64,000 nucleotides of DNA from Odoribacter sp. AF15-53. GTDB lineage: Bacteria; Bacteroidota; Bacteroidia; Bacteroidales; Marinifilaceae. The position numbers and the translations under genes were made by a program. Below the pieces are notes generated by a model. That model saw nothing but the letters and a program-made list of their open reading frames with translations, had not been told where the DNA came from and did not search any database. This document shows, piece after piece, positions 42,733 through 51,328 of this stretch (within the stretch, counting starts at the first letter, position 1; each line of letters starts with the position of its first letter). The stretch is taken from the NCBI RefSeq assembly GCF_003479425.1, contig NZ_QUHC01000001.1, forward strand, positions 992,001 through 1,056,000, given 5' to 3'.

Positions 42733-44079
42733 ATGCATAACACGAGAGACAATTTCGGTTCCAAATTCGGGGCTATCGCCGCACTGGCAGGTTCGGCAGT
42801 CGGCTTGGGAAATATCTGGAAATTCCCGTACGAGGCAGGGAACAATGGCGGGGGCGCCTTCCTGTTGGTTTACATTTTTTTCACCGTGGCAATCGGTCTC
42901 CCGGTGATGCTTTCGGAATTCGCCCTGGGACGTTATTCGGGACGAAACGCTTTCGGCACTTTCGATCGACTGGAACCCAAAACGGCATGGCGTTATTTCG
43001 GGGTACTTGTGCTTCTGGCTGCCACTATGATTCTTTCCTTCTACGGCACGGTTGCCGGCTGGACGTTGGAATATGTCGTGAAATCACTTACCCTCTCGTT
43101 TCATTCCGACCCGAATCTTGATTTGAATGTCCTATTCTCGGATTTTATCGCCAACCCGTACAAACCCGTATTCTGGCAAATCGTTTTCATGGTACTTACC
43201 GGTTTTATCGTGTTGGCTGGGGTAAAGAAAGGAATCGAGCGTTATACCAAACTCATGATGCCTCTACTTTTCGTGCTTATAGTGATTCTTGGAATCCGGG
43301 CATGCACACTGGACGGAGCCATGGAAGGAATTCGCTTTCTCTTCTTGCCCAAGTTCTCGGAACTCACTTCCCAAGGCGTACTTTCGGCCCTGGGACAGGC
43401 TTTTTTCTCCCTGTCTATCGGCATGGGCGTGCTACTGACTTACGCTTCTTACATCAAAAAAAATGAAAACTTAACTTCTATATCTTTGCAGGTGATCTGC
43501 GCGGACACGTTGATCGCCGTACTGGCAGGCGTTGCGATATTTCCCGCCGTATTCGCCTTTAACATCGCACCCGACTCGGGACCCGGTCTGGTATTCCTCA
43601 CCCTACCGCAAGTATTCCAAAGCATGGCATTCGGACAATTATGGGCGATTCTTTTTTTCCTGTTATTAACCATGGCGGCCCTCACCTCCTCGATCTCCCT
43701 GCTAGAAGTAATCGTGGCTTTCTTCGTCGAAGAGAAACATATCAGCCGCCGCAAGGCAACCGTCATATCCACGATTATTGTCACGGTATTCGGAATCCTG
43801 TGTACCCTTTCCTTCGGGCCACTGAAAGAAATTCATATCGGAAATCTGTCCATTTTCGGATTATTCGACTATATCAGTTCCAACATACTGCTCCCCGTGG
43901 GTGGAATTCTCATATCCATATACGTGGGTTGGCGATTTGACCGTCGTCTGCTAGAAGCCGAACTGACAAATAACGGCCAGTTGAAATTGTGGTTCCTGCG
44001 GCCGCTGATCTTCGTGTTGAAGTACGTGGCCCCGCTGTTTATCCTAGTGATATTATTACATTCGCTGGGATTGTTTTAA
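42733..44079 (+). CDS. Neurotransmitter:sodium symporter (SNF) family transporter
   Basis: An inner-membrane Na+-coupled symporter of about 448 residues with 11-12 membrane helices. The family signature is complete in TM1: FGAIAALAGSAVGLGNIWKFPYEAGNNGGGAFLLVY, giving the unwound Na+/substrate site. Bacterial members mostly import amino acids such as tryptophan, leucine or tyrosine. The frame is open upstream to a TTG at 42637, but ATG 42733 (MHNTRDNFG) gives the normal N-terminus. It is divergent from the sigma gene and appears to be a single-gene unit. Confidence 0.94.
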   Translation: MHNTRDNFGSKFGAIAALAGSAVGLGNIWKFPYEAGNNGGGAFLLVYIFFTVAIGLPVMLSEFALGRYSGRNAFGTFDRLEPKTAWRYFGVLVLLAATMILSFYGTVAGWTLEYVVKSLTLSFHSDPNLDLNVLFSDFIANPYKPVFWQIVFMVLTGFIVLAGVKKGIERYTKLMMPLLFVLIVILGIRACTLDGAMEGIRFLFLPKFSELTSQGVLSALGQAFFSLSIGMGVLLTYASYIKKNENLTSISLQVICADTLIAVLAGVAIFPAVFAFNIAPDSGPGLVFLTLPQVFQSMAFGQLWAILFFLLLTMAALTSSISLLEVIVAFFVEEKHISRRKATVISTIIVTVFGILCTLSFGPLKEIHIGNLSIFGLFDYISSNILLPVGGILISIYVGWRFDRRLLEAELTNNGQLKLWFLRPLIFVLKYVAPLFILVILLHSLGLF

Positions 44080-44164
44080 TCAAATGTAGAAATCATGAAG
44101 CACGGAAGATTCCAAGGAAAAAAGAAAAAGCGTCATAATACAAACAACTTCCCATTTATTTTGC

Positions 44165-44172
44165 TAAATTTG
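44165..44172 (+). promoter_or_regulatory. -7 promoter box (TAAATTTG) of the Rpn-type gene
   Basis: TAAATTTG fits TAnnTTTG and lies 32 bp before the ATG. No TTTG at the -33 distance. Confidence 0.45.
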
Positions 44173-44204
44173 TAATTATTGAACCAAAGATTAAATGATG
44201 CATC

Positions 44205-45149
44205 ATGAGATACTTGAACCCAAAGGCTGATTTGACTTTTAAACGCGTGTTCGGAGAACACCCCGATTTAGTGATGAGTCTACTCAACGCCCTACTCCCA
44301 CTCGCTCCCGGGGAAGAAATCACCGATATCGAGTACCTCCCCTCGGAAATGGTTCCGGAGAATCCGTTGCGTAAGAACAGCATCGTGGACGTGCGCTGTA
44401 AGGATAAACTGAACCGCCAGTTCATCGTGGAAATGCAAATGATCTGGTCGCCGGAGTTCAAACAACGGGTACTGTTCAACGCCTCGAAAGCTTACGCCCG
44501 ACAAATAGACAGTGGCGAAAACTATCACCTGCTGCACCCCGTCTACTCGCTTAATATTGTCAACGATATCTTCGAACCCGAACTGGAAGGATATTATCAT
44601 CATTACAGACTCGTACACGTGGAGAATTCCGATAAAGTGATCGACGGACTACAACTAATTTTTGTCGAGCTCCCAAAATTCCACCCGCATAATTACTCAG
44701 AGAAGAAAATGCAAGTACTTTGGTTACGCTACCTGACCGAAATCAACGAGAAAACCGTGGAGGTGCCGGAAGAATTGCTAGCAAATCCAGAGGTTAAGAA
44801 GGCCGTGAAAGCCGTGGAGGAATCAGCCTTTACCCCGGCTCAATTGTTAGGCTACGAGAAATTCTGGGATATTATCAGCGTGGAGAAAACGCTATATTAT
44901 AGCGCTGAACAGAAAGGATGGAAGAATGGGATGAAAAAAGGAATGGAAGAAGGAATAGAAAAAGGGATGGAAAAAGGGATGGAAAGAGGACTAAAGGAAG
45001 GGTTGAAAGAAGGATTGAAAGAAGGACGAGAAGAAGGACTGGAGGAAGGAAAACAACAAATTGCTCGGAATATGAAATTATTTGGTTTAGCCCCAAATGA
45101 CATTGCTAAAATAACCGGTCTTTCTCTTGAAGAAATTAACCAATTATAA
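44205..45149 (+). CDS. Rpn-family PD-(D/E)XK nuclease (recombination-promoting nuclease / putative transposase)
   Basis: A 314-residue protein starting MRYLNPKADLTFKRVFGEHPD, the standard opening of the PDDEXK_2 Rpn family. Catalytic-core residues are visible as D62 (SIVDVRCKD) and E76-x-Q78 (FIVEMQM). The C-terminal third contains eleven glycine-led tetrapeptide repeats (GMKK, GMEE, GIEK, GMEK ... GKQQ) forming a charged helix, then IARNMKLFGLAPNDIAKITGLSLEEI, a small HTH-like tail. Rpn proteins promote RecA-independent recombination and some are linked to phage defence. No mobile-element ends were found around it. Confidence 0.93.
   Translation: MRYLNPKADLTFKRVFGEHPDLVMSLLNALLPLAPGEEITDIEYLPSEMVPENPLRKNSIVDVRCKDKLNRQFIVEMQMIWSPEFKQRVLFNASKAYARQIDSGENYHLLHPVYSLNIVNDIFEPELEGYYHHYRLVHVENSDKVIDGLQLIFVELPKFHPHNYSEKKMQVLWLRYLTEINEKTVEVPEELLANPEVKKAVKAVEESAFTPAQLLGYEKFWDIISVEKTLYYSAEQKGWKNGMKKGMEEGIEKGMEKGMERGLKEGLKEGLKEGREEGLEEGKQQIARNMKLFGLAPNDIAKITGLSLEEINQL
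44929..45057 (+). repeat. 12-bp tandem repeat inside the Rpn-type gene
   Basis: Degenerate in-frame 12-bp units of the type AAAGGGATGGAA or AAAGAAGGATTG encode the Gly-x-x-x tetrapeptides. Units near the middle are almost identical, so slipped-strand changes in multiples of four residues are expected. Confidence 0.9.
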
Positions 45150-45250
45150 TATTACTCTTAGTTTTTATTGAAAAACAGGAGCTGAAAAGGTGCCTTGAAG
45201 CACAAAGATGACTGGCATTTTAGCTTGCCGCCAGTTAGGATAATCACATT

Positions 45251-45865
45251 TTAAAAACAAGTTGATTTTTTCAATAATTCCCGGGCCGCAGCCTCCGGGT
45301 CTTTAGCCGATACTATTGCCGAAATCACCGCCACGCTGTCGGCCCCAGCCTGGAATACCGAAGCCACGTTATCGGGATGAATTCCCCCGATAGCCACTAG
45401 GGGGTGCTTAGACACAGATTTTATCCACCGCAGACCGTCCAATCCCCATTCCACGATTGTGTTCGTCTTGGTCGTGGTAGAAAAAACGGGACTTGCCGCC
45501 ACGTAATCCAAGTCAAAATCGTTGGCTTCCAGCACTTGTTCCGGGGATTCAACCGATAGACCGATCATTTTCCCCTCCGGCAACAAGCGCTTTACCATTT
45601 CGTAAGGCATATCGCTTTGTCCGACATGCACCCCATCGGCATCCGCCGCCAAGGCCACGTCTACCCGATCGTTGATAATCAAGGGGACCCTGTAAGGCGA
45701 CAACACCTCTTTCAAACGTATCGCTCGTTCAATAAAATCTCGGGTTGAAGATTCTTTCTCGCGTAATTGTACTATACTCACCCCACCCCTCACGGCAGCT
45801 TCCACGGTTCGGTACAGATCTTTACCGAGTAACAATTCCTCGTCCGTTACCAAATATAATTTCAT
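45251..45865 (-). CDS. thiE: Thiamine-phosphate synthase
   Basis: A 204-residue TIM-barrel enzyme that joins HMP-PP and thiazole phosphate to thiamine phosphate. Motifs: SIVQLREKESSTRDF, PLIINDRVDVALAADADGVHVGQSDMP and VAIGGIHPDNVASVFQAGADSVAVISAI. It follows thiM by 7 bp on the minus strand, forming a compact thiazole-salvage pair. No thiD or biosynthetic thiC/thiG gene is in the window, and no TPP-riboswitch core is visible upstream. Confidence 0.96.
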   Translation of the reverse strand: MKLYLVTDEELLLGKDLYRTVEAAVRGGVSIVQLREKESSTRDFIERAIRLKEVLSPYRVPLIINDRVDVALAADADGVHVGQSDMPYEMVKRLLPEGKMIGLSVESPEQVLEANDFDLDYVAASPVFSTTTKTNTIVEWGLDGLRWIKSVSKHPLVAIGGIHPDNVASVFQAGADSVAVISAIVSAKDPEAAARELLKKSTCF

Positions 45866-45872
45866 ATTTGTC

Positions 45873-46667
45873 TTATTCTGATATCCGTACCGTTTGCATG
45901 AATTGCTCCCGGTTCAGGTTATACATCACGTCATAAAGATAAAGTTGTAAGGTCCCGGGACCTTGAGACATACTCACGGCTATCTCCCCGCATATCCCCA
46001 TGAAAGACGTGGCACTCACAGCAGCCATGAAAGCATCTTCCGCAACAGCAGCAAAAGCTCCAAGGATTGCCGAAGCCGTGCATCCTAACCCCGTTACTTT
46101 CTCCATCATCGGAGAACCGTTATACAAGTACACCACCCTGTCACCCTCGACCACCAAATCCGTTTCCCCGCTAACACAGACGATACAACCGACACGTTTA
46201 CTCAACGCCTTGGCTGCTTCTAGGCTGTTTAAAGAAGATTCGGAACTATCCACTCCTTTGGAGCGAGTTGACAAACCCGCCATGACCATGATTTCGGAAG
46301 CATTTCCCCGGATGAACTGCGGTTTTCCCGAAACCAATATCTCCTGTAACGTCCGGTTCCGAAAACTCGTGGCCCCGGCTCCCACCGGATCAAGTACCAC
46401 GGGGCGTCCTACCTCGTTAGCCCGCCGAATAGCAGCTTTCATTGATTCCACGGTAAAACGATCCAATGTCCCGATATTGATCACCGTCGCACGACATAAA
46501 GGTACCATTTCATCTATTTCCTCCAAGGCATGTGCCATGATCGGGGAAGCCCCCGCGGCAAGCAAAGCGTTCGCAGTGTTGTTCATCACCACGGCATTTG
46601 TTATATTATGAACCAGCGGGGCCTCGTTCCTAACCCGCTGGATATTCTCCCAAACCAATTCTTTCAT
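45873..46667 (-). CDS. thiM: Hydroxyethylthiazole kinase
   Basis: A 264-residue ribokinase-like enzyme that phosphorylates 5-(2-hydroxyethyl)-4-methylthiazole for thiamine salvage. Recognised by PLVHNITNAVVMNNTANALLAAGASPIMAH at the N-terminus, VLDPVGAGATSFRN in the middle and the anion-hole/catalytic EKVTGLGCTASAILGAF. Length is normal. It is the first gene of the thiM-thiE unit. The 140-bp upstream region holds short GC hairpins and repeats but no CTGAGA-type TPP aptamer. Confidence 0.96.
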   Translation of the reverse strand: MKELVWENIQRVRNEAPLVHNITNAVVMNNTANALLAAGASPIMAHALEEIDEMVPLCRATVINIGTLDRFTVESMKAAIRRANEVGRPVVLDPVGAGATSFRNRTLQEILVSGKPQFIRGNASEIMVMAGLSTRSKGVDSSESSLNSLEAAKALSKRVGCIVCVSGETDLVVEGDRVVYLYNGSPMMEKVTGLGCTASAILGAFAAVAEDAFMAAVSATSFMGICGEIAVSMSQGPGTLQLYLYDVMYNLNREQFMQTVRISE

Positions 46668-46675
46668 AAGTTTAT

Positions 46676-46807
46676 AAAGTCTATGGCCCCCCTGCGGGGC
46701 GCTTTATCCATGGCAGCGTAAGTTGCCGACAAACATAGTCCGAAGGACACCAGTAACTTTACAGACTTTATGACCTTACAGACTTTATGGACTCAACCCC
46801 TTCGGGG
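46676..46807. repeat. Intergenic hairpins and short direct repeats upstream of thiM
   Basis: Small hairpins GCCCC/GGGGC (46686-46690 / 46696-46700) and CCCC-TTC-GGGG (46797-46807), plus a 14-bp direct repeat TTACAGACTTTATG at 46759-46772 and 46776-46789. The second hairpin directly follows the stop of the minus-strand gene at 46808 and may stop its transcript. Nothing else was recognised here. Confidence 0.5.
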
Positions 46808-47992
46808 CTATTCTTCCTCTTCCAAATAAATCGTGTAACGATCCCAGAAATTATGATCTGTCGGAACTTCCTCGTAATACACTCTTCCGGCGATCGGGGT
46901 TGTTTTGTTCACGCTAACCTTGGTTGTCTGGTATTGCATTTCGCCTTTTACCCGATCCGCACCGTCTTTATATGTGTAAACCATACTTACCCCGCTTAGG
47001 AAATAGTACGAACTCACACGCTTGTAATTTGTCGTGATCGTGGCCATAACCTCGTGACGAGGACTGTCACCGGCAAGCAGCAAATTCCGTCCCAGCAGGT
47101 TGAATGCTGAAGAAGTAACACGCATCACGTTTTTGATAATGGCAAAAGTCTTCAACTCCACGTACAGCTCCCCGCTGAATTTTGTCACGTTTGCCGTGCC
47201 GGAATTAGATAAAGAAGGTTTCAGGCACTCGTACGTAACGATCTGCACAGAATCCCCCTCGTACATGAATTTCCCCTTGCTTTTCAGTTTAAAATCCCTG
47301 AAATTTTCAATATCTAACACATTGCGGGTATTACGAACAATATCGGCCGTAAGGATATCATCAAAATAAATCAGTCCGTCAACAGCGGAACCCGTTTCAT
47401 CATTCCTACGCACCTGTGAAAAAGTATAATTCAATACCTTGAAAGCCTGTTCCACATTCGAGCGTTTGTATCCCTCGCTGTCATAAATATCCACGATAGC
47501 TTCTTTGGATTTTTTCGCACCGTCATTCACGGTAACACCATACTCGAAATATCCCTCGTAATTATAAGGCCGGGGAATATAGTTCCGCCCGATATTCTTA
47601 ACCACGTTCTCTAGTAATTTTTTCAACACCAACGACTCGGCTGTCACGTCCACCTCCCCGATCCCGTAAGTCACCGGTTTTAATAGGAACTGCACCTCTC
47701 CTTTATCCCTTGCCTCGTATACTTTCATCTCGACGGAAGCATACCCCACGGCAGATACTCTCATCATGTAGGTAGCCAATTTCTCGGTCACCACCAATTC
47801 AAAAAAACCATCCATATCCGAAGCAACCCCGGCCACGGTCCCGATGATCCCGATATTGGCAAACGCAATAGGTTGGCGAGTCTCCCCGTCCAACACGACA
47901 CCTTTTACTCGTATTTTCCCATCATCTTGTGCATGCACGACGGACAACACCCCTAGAAACAAAATAATTAAAGAGAGTATTTTTTTATTCAT
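46808..47992 (-). CDS. Exported carboxypeptidase-regulatory-like domain protein
   Basis: A 394-residue exported protein with a signal peptide (to VHAQ, about residue 21). The N-terminal 90 residues form a carboxypeptidase-regulatory-like beta-sandwich (RVKGVVLDGETRQPIAFANIGIIGTVAGVASDMDGFFEL). The rest is a beta-rich domain without recognised catalytic motif, similar in style to the regulatory-domain envelope proteins common in Bacteroidetes. Function is unknown. It is transcribed alone; a TATATTTG box lies at 48030-48037 (minus). Confidence 0.8.
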   Translation of the reverse strand: MNKKILSLIILFLGVLSVVHAQDDGKIRVKGVVLDGETRQPIAFANIGIIGTVAGVASDMDGFFELVVTEKLATYMMRVSAVGYASVEMKVYEARDKGEVQFLLKPVTYGIGEVDVTAESLVLKKLLENVVKNIGRNYIPRPYNYEGYFEYGVTVNDGAKKSKEAIVDIYDSEGYKRSNVEQAFKVLNYTFSQVRRNDETGSAVDGLIYFDDILTADIVRNTRNVLDIENFRDFKLKSKGKFMYEGDSVQIVTYECLKPSLSNSGTANVTKFSGELYVELKTFAIIKNVMRVTSSAFNLLGRNLLLAGDSPRHEVMATITTNYKRVSSYYFLSGVSMVYTYKDGADRVKGEMQYQTTKVSVNKTTPIAGRVYYEEVPTDHNFWDRYTIYLEEEE

Positions 47993-48029
47993 AGCTATAT
48001 CTATTATATTCTATATTAAATTTGAATTG

Positions 48030-48037
48030 CAAATATA
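48030..48037 (-). promoter_or_regulatory. -7-like box (TATATTTG) of the regulatory-domain protein
   Basis: Minus strand TATATTTG 37 bp before the ATG at 47992. A TTTG lies 23 bp further upstream (48061-48064), a little longer than the optimal spacer. Confidence 0.5.
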
Positions 48038-48123
48038 TAAATAAATACGTACATGACACACAAAAATCACCTTAGGTCACCTGTCATTAACAATAAATTA
48101 AGATTCTGCCTGTCCTTATATTC

Positions 48124-48154
48124 TTTGAAATCCACAAATAATTTACTACTTTTG
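48124..48154 (+). promoter_or_regulatory. Full Bacteroidetes promoter of the coiled-coil lipoprotein
   Basis: -33 TTTG (48124-48127), 19-bp spacer, -7 TACTTTTG (48147-48154). It lies inside a longer open frame starting at 48053 and thus places the true start at the downstream ATG 48194. Confidence 0.8.
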
Positions 48155-48193
48155 CCACATGACAACAATAAAATTCAATTAAAACGTTTCAAT

Positions 48194-48844
48194 ATGAGAA
48201 AAGGATTATTTTATATATCAAGCTTCTTGATTTTCACCCTATTTCTTTCTTCCTGTGTATCAAAAAAGAAATACGAGGAACTGGCAAGGGCAAAGAGAAG
48301 TGTTGACCGTGAAGCGGCTACCTTGGAAAACGATAAGAAGACGCTAGAAGCCGAAATTCAAAAACTTAAAAATGACTTTAATGCTGTTCGTTATCAGCTT
48401 ACGGCTAATAATGCCGCTAAAGACAAACAAATTGATGACTTGAATACTCAATTACGAACACTACAAAATAAAGAATCAGCCTTGAAATCTGAACTGAAAG
48501 ACGTGTCGGAACAAGTGAAATCAAAAGTAAAAAATAGCGAGGGACAACTGGCCGAGTTACAAAGCCAACTGGCAAGGACCATGGAAGAACGGGATCAGAT
48601 CAAAAAACAACTGGCAGACTACAAGACTAACGCAGATTGGGATAACAGGAAACTAAATAACGAGGTAGAACACATCAAATCCAGCCTCAAATTCAAGGAT
48701 AGCGAGATTGCCCGTTTGGAGAAAGAGATCGCCGGGGTAAAAAAACAGGTAACTGATGCTAAAAACCAATTGGCAAAGAAGACCCAAGAAGTAGAAAAAT
48801 TAACGAATCAGGTGAATCTACTGAAAAAAGAACTCGGTAAATAA
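48194..48844 (+). CDS. Coiled-coil envelope lipoprotein
   Basis: A 216-residue lipoprotein: hydrophobic leader and lipobox LFLSSC, followed by VSKKKYEELARAKR, a motif shared with Bacteroidetes OmpA-type lipoproteins, then an almost continuous charged coiled coil to the C-terminus. No OmpA domain is present. A 47-residue upstream extension (ATG 48053) lies across the promoter and would bury the signal peptide, so ATG 48194 is chosen. It probably acts as a structural periplasmic spacer; function is not known. The next gene starts 6 bp downstream. Confidence 0.8.
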   Translation: MRKGLFYISSFLIFTLFLSSCVSKKKYEELARAKRSVDREAATLENDKKTLEAEIQKLKNDFNAVRYQLTANNAAKDKQIDDLNTQLRTLQNKESALKSELKDVSEQVKSKVKNSEGQLAELQSQLARTMEERDQIKKQLADYKTNADWDNRKLNNEVEHIKSSLKFKDSEIARLEKEIAGVKKQVTDAKNQLAKKTQEVEKLTNQVNLLKKELGK

Positions 48845-48850
48845 TTCAAA

Positions 48851-49213
48851 ATGATTTATATCATCATCAGTATAATAGGGCTTCTAGTAATAGTTGCCCT
48901 TTTTACGTACTCTTCAAAATCGAAGAATAAGGTCGAGGAACCACCAGTTTCGGCTCCCCCGGCCGATTGCTGCGGGGCTCACGCAATCTGCGAGAAAGGC
49001 CTGAAAAAAATGGATGAAACAATAGAGTATTTTGATGACGAGGAACTCGATCAGTTTAGAGGTATTCCTTCCGATCAATTTAATGACACGCAAATCGATC
49101 AATTCCGGGAAATCCTCTACACGATCCGACCAGAAGAACTGTCCGATTGGTTTATCAGTCTCGAAAAACGGGGTATTGAACTACCGGATGTATTGAAACA
49201 GGAACTAAACTAA
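48851..49213 (+). CDS. Small conserved membrane-anchored protein with CCGAH-x2-C motif
   Basis: A 120-residue protein with one N-terminal membrane helix (IIISIIGLLVIVALFTY), a short proline-rich linker, the cysteine motif ADCCGAHAICEK, and an acidic helical tail (YFDDEELDQFRGIPSDQFNDTQIDQFREILYTI). I recall similar short Bacteroidales proteins, sometimes labelled phospholipase without visible support; no lipase motif is present here. The Cys/His motif could bind a metal. It lies between the coiled-coil lipoprotein and another lipoprotein, probably in one operon. Confidence 0.75.
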   Translation: MIYIIISIIGLLVIVALFTYSSKSKNKVEEPPVSAPPADCCGAHAICEKGLKKMDETIEYFDDEELDQFRGIPSDQFNDTQIDQFREILYTIRPEELSDWFISLEKRGIELPDVLKQELN

Positions 49214-49223
49214 AGCATATAAA

Positions 49224-49796
49224 ATGAAAAAAATTCTATCAGGATTGAAAGTTTTAGGAATTTTTTCCCTTGTCATTCTTTTTTCAGCATGCAATGATAA
49301 TGATGAAAAGATCAGTGGCAAGCAAATTCGGCAAGCGTTATTCGATATGAAAGGAACATACCACGGAAACCTTGAAGTCTCATTTTATCACGGCTCTGAA
49401 ATTGTAAAGATTGATAGTGCCAAGGTTATATCACGTGATTCGCTTTCACTAGTGATGCCGCTCGGCACCATTGCCGATATTATCAGCGATGAGCACGTTG
49501 CCGCAACTTTGCATTACGTCGAAGAAGTGACATTCAAAGCCGGATACGAATTCCTGCAAATTGACAATGATGGATACTCTGTAAATTTCGTACTTCATCC
49601 GGAAAACATTGTCATTCCGGCCAATGAAAATACTCCGGATATCACGATAGTCTTTTCGGATAACTTCGGCGGTAATTTCGAAAAAGCCTTTAATTTCATC
49701 ATGTTCAATGTTTCACCTATCGAAATCCGGGTAGGAGGTGTTAAACTCGACTCTTTTAAACAACTCGTCTATCACTTCCGTGGAGAATACGAGTAA
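49224..49796 (+). CDS. Putative DUF4840-like lipoprotein
   Basis: A 190-residue lipoprotein with lipobox LFSAC followed by NDNDEK, a typical Bacteroidetes export tag. The mature part is predicted beta-rich and has no catalytic motif. Size, the leading QIRQALFDMKGTYHGNLEV and composition resemble DUF4840 lipoproteins, but that naming is from memory. It follows the small CCGAH protein by 10 bp. Confidence 0.65.
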   Translation: MKKILSGLKVLGIFSLVILFSACNDNDEKISGKQIRQALFDMKGTYHGNLEVSFYHGSEIVKIDSAKVISRDSLSLVMPLGTIADIISDEHVAATLHYVEEVTFKAGYEFLQIDNDGYSVNFVLHPENIVIPANENTPDITIVFSDNFGGNFEKAFNFIMFNVSPIEIRVGGVKLDSFKQLVYHFRGEYE

Positions 49797-49815
49797 TCCG
49801 TTTTTACAAGCCCCC

Positions 49816-51093
49816 TCAATTTCCTACCCGACGAAATACCTCCGCACCGATCTTGCAATGCAGGCAGCGATGTGCATCACAATATTCCCGTTTAATTTGT
49901 AATAACGCTTGGGATTCTAACGCGGAAGTCAATTTTACCCCTTGCCGTGTCCATGCTTCCGTGACGTGATTACGTTCCGCATCCAATTCCTCCAACCATT
50001 GAAGAGCCTTATCACAATAGCGTTCCTCTCCCCGCTCCTTCCCGTAAATAAACAGGAAAGGAACAATTGCATTGATCACGATTACATTTTTCATACTATC
50101 TCCCATTTTCTTCACCCGTGTCGTGGAAACCACTCCCGGCTTATAATGCGTGGCCCAGTACTCGGAAGCCGTAACATTCAATAATTTATACACCTCTGAC
50201 ACGGAAGTTGCATCCAGTACCCCAGAAAGTAGGAAATTGAATCGCATCATCAAAGAAGCCAACAAGGCCAATCGAACCGAGGGAAAAGAAGTCGGACGAA
50301 TTCGCATAAACTTCCATTGTGACGCATTCATTCCCGTCAAATGAAACTTGGCCGCCTGATAATCATATTCCTCTCGTAAAGCTTTTATATAGTCATCTTC
50401 CTGTTCCAATCCGGACAGTAAACCGGAATATCCCAGTAACAAAGCCTCTACCCGAAACAGGGTATCACTACAACGAATCACCTTCTTGTACGAGAGATTT
50501 TGAGCCAATTGAGCAAAGGCATCAGCATTCACGTTTCCCGACCAGTAGCGAGCCAACATGCGGTAAAAACACTCTTCCCAATCATTTTTGGATTGTCTCA
50601 ACATCTGTTGTATATCCTTACATTTACGCTCCAATCTCTCGATCGCATACCCCGTGAATAACATTTCCATCCGTGCCGGATCAATCTGTTTCAAGTAACG
50701 ATAACAACGAGGTTCAACAGGTACGCCCTGCATGAAAACATACTCATCCCATAGGCGAACATCATAATCAAGGGTGATCGCATCAATTTTTCGCCTCCGT
50801 GAGTCGTGTACCTCCATGTCTGCCTCCCCGACCACGGAAAGAATCACGTTATCATAGGCTGCATCTTTCTCGTGCCCATGCCGAAACCAATCACTCGCTT
50901 TTTGGTGAATTTCCACGTTTCCCACCTGCACAACACCATCCACACGAATCTTGGCATTAAAGAAATCCGGCCCAGCATCCCGGTTCTGAAGTCCGACATT
51001 TAATACCTCCACTTGTTTTCCCCGGGTTGAAACACACTTCACGCTCGTGAAAAGCGAATTTGCCCACACGTATTGTAAAAACTCTTCCGTCAT
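49816..51093 (-). CDS. DUF2851 family protein
   Basis: A 425-residue cytoplasmic protein. The N-terminal half has the DUF2851 signature: EFLQYVWANSLF, NRDAGPDFFNAKIRVDGVVQVGNVEIHQKASDWFRHGH, which resembles a PD-(D/E)XK-like core (GPDFxxAxI ... GxVEIH). The C-terminal end has a cysteine pair cluster (LLQIKREYCDAHRCLHCKIG) that may bind a metal. The biochemical function is not established. It is convergent with the lipoprotein gene and has no operon partner. Confidence 0.88.
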   Translation of the reverse strand: MTEEFLQYVWANSLFTSVKCVSTRGKQVEVLNVGLQNRDAGPDFFNAKIRVDGVVQVGNVEIHQKASDWFRHGHEKDAAYDNVILSVVGEADMEVHDSRRRKIDAITLDYDVRLWDEYVFMQGVPVEPRCYRYLKQIDPARMEMLFTGYAIERLERKCKDIQQMLRQSKNDWEECFYRMLARYWSGNVNADAFAQLAQNLSYKKVIRCSDTLFRVEALLLGYSGLLSGLEQEDDYIKALREEYDYQAAKFHLTGMNASQWKFMRIRPTSFPSVRLALLASLMMRFNFLLSGVLDATSVSEVYKLLNVTASEYWATHYKPGVVSTTRVKKMGDSMKNVIVINAIVPFLFIYGKERGEERYCDKALQWLEELDAERNHVTEAWTRQGVKLTSALESQALLQIKREYCDAHRCLHCKIGAEVFRRVGN

Positions 51094-51271
51094 AGTCCGT
51101 CTATTTTAAAGTTTAAAGTTTTAGACCCCGGAAACTCGCTTCACACGGCTTTTCCCTCTCATTCAAGACTCTAAAAACGCCATTCACAATATTACGAATT
51201 TTTGTGATAAAAAACAAGTGCTAAAATTTTATAAATTCTAATCCTTTCTCCTTTCTATAACGTTTTATACC

Positions 51272-51279
51272 TATATTTG
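51272..51279 (+). promoter_or_regulatory. -7 promoter box (TATATTTG) of the coiled-coil membrane protein
   Basis: TATATTTG fits TAnnTTTG, 49 bp before the ATG at 51329. The -33 region shows TTTC rather than TTTG. Confidence 0.45.
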
Positions 51280-51328
51280 TTGAGAAGAATAACCGAGCTT
51301 TTGTTATAACATAAAACAGAAAACGAAT

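Noticed and set aside
44918..45103. Long overlapping ORFs on both strands across the Rpn repeat
   Set aside because: They are low-complexity shadows of the 12-bp repeat in other frames.
44205..45149. Insertion sequence, because the family is sometimes labelled putative transposase
   Set aside because: No terminal inverted repeats or target duplications flank it, and the protein is a PD-(D/E)XK Rpn nuclease rather than a DDE transposase.
46000..46611. 203-codon plus-strand ORF opposite thiM
   Set aside because: It is antisense to a fully supported thiM and shows no recognisable motif.
46676..46807. TPP riboswitch upstream of thiM
   Set aside because: Neither conserved aptamer core is seen on the minus strand; only short hairpins and repeats are present.
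48053..48193. 47-residue N-terminal extension of the coiled-coil lipoprotein
   Set aside because: It would bury the lipoprotein signal peptide and a full promoter lies within it.
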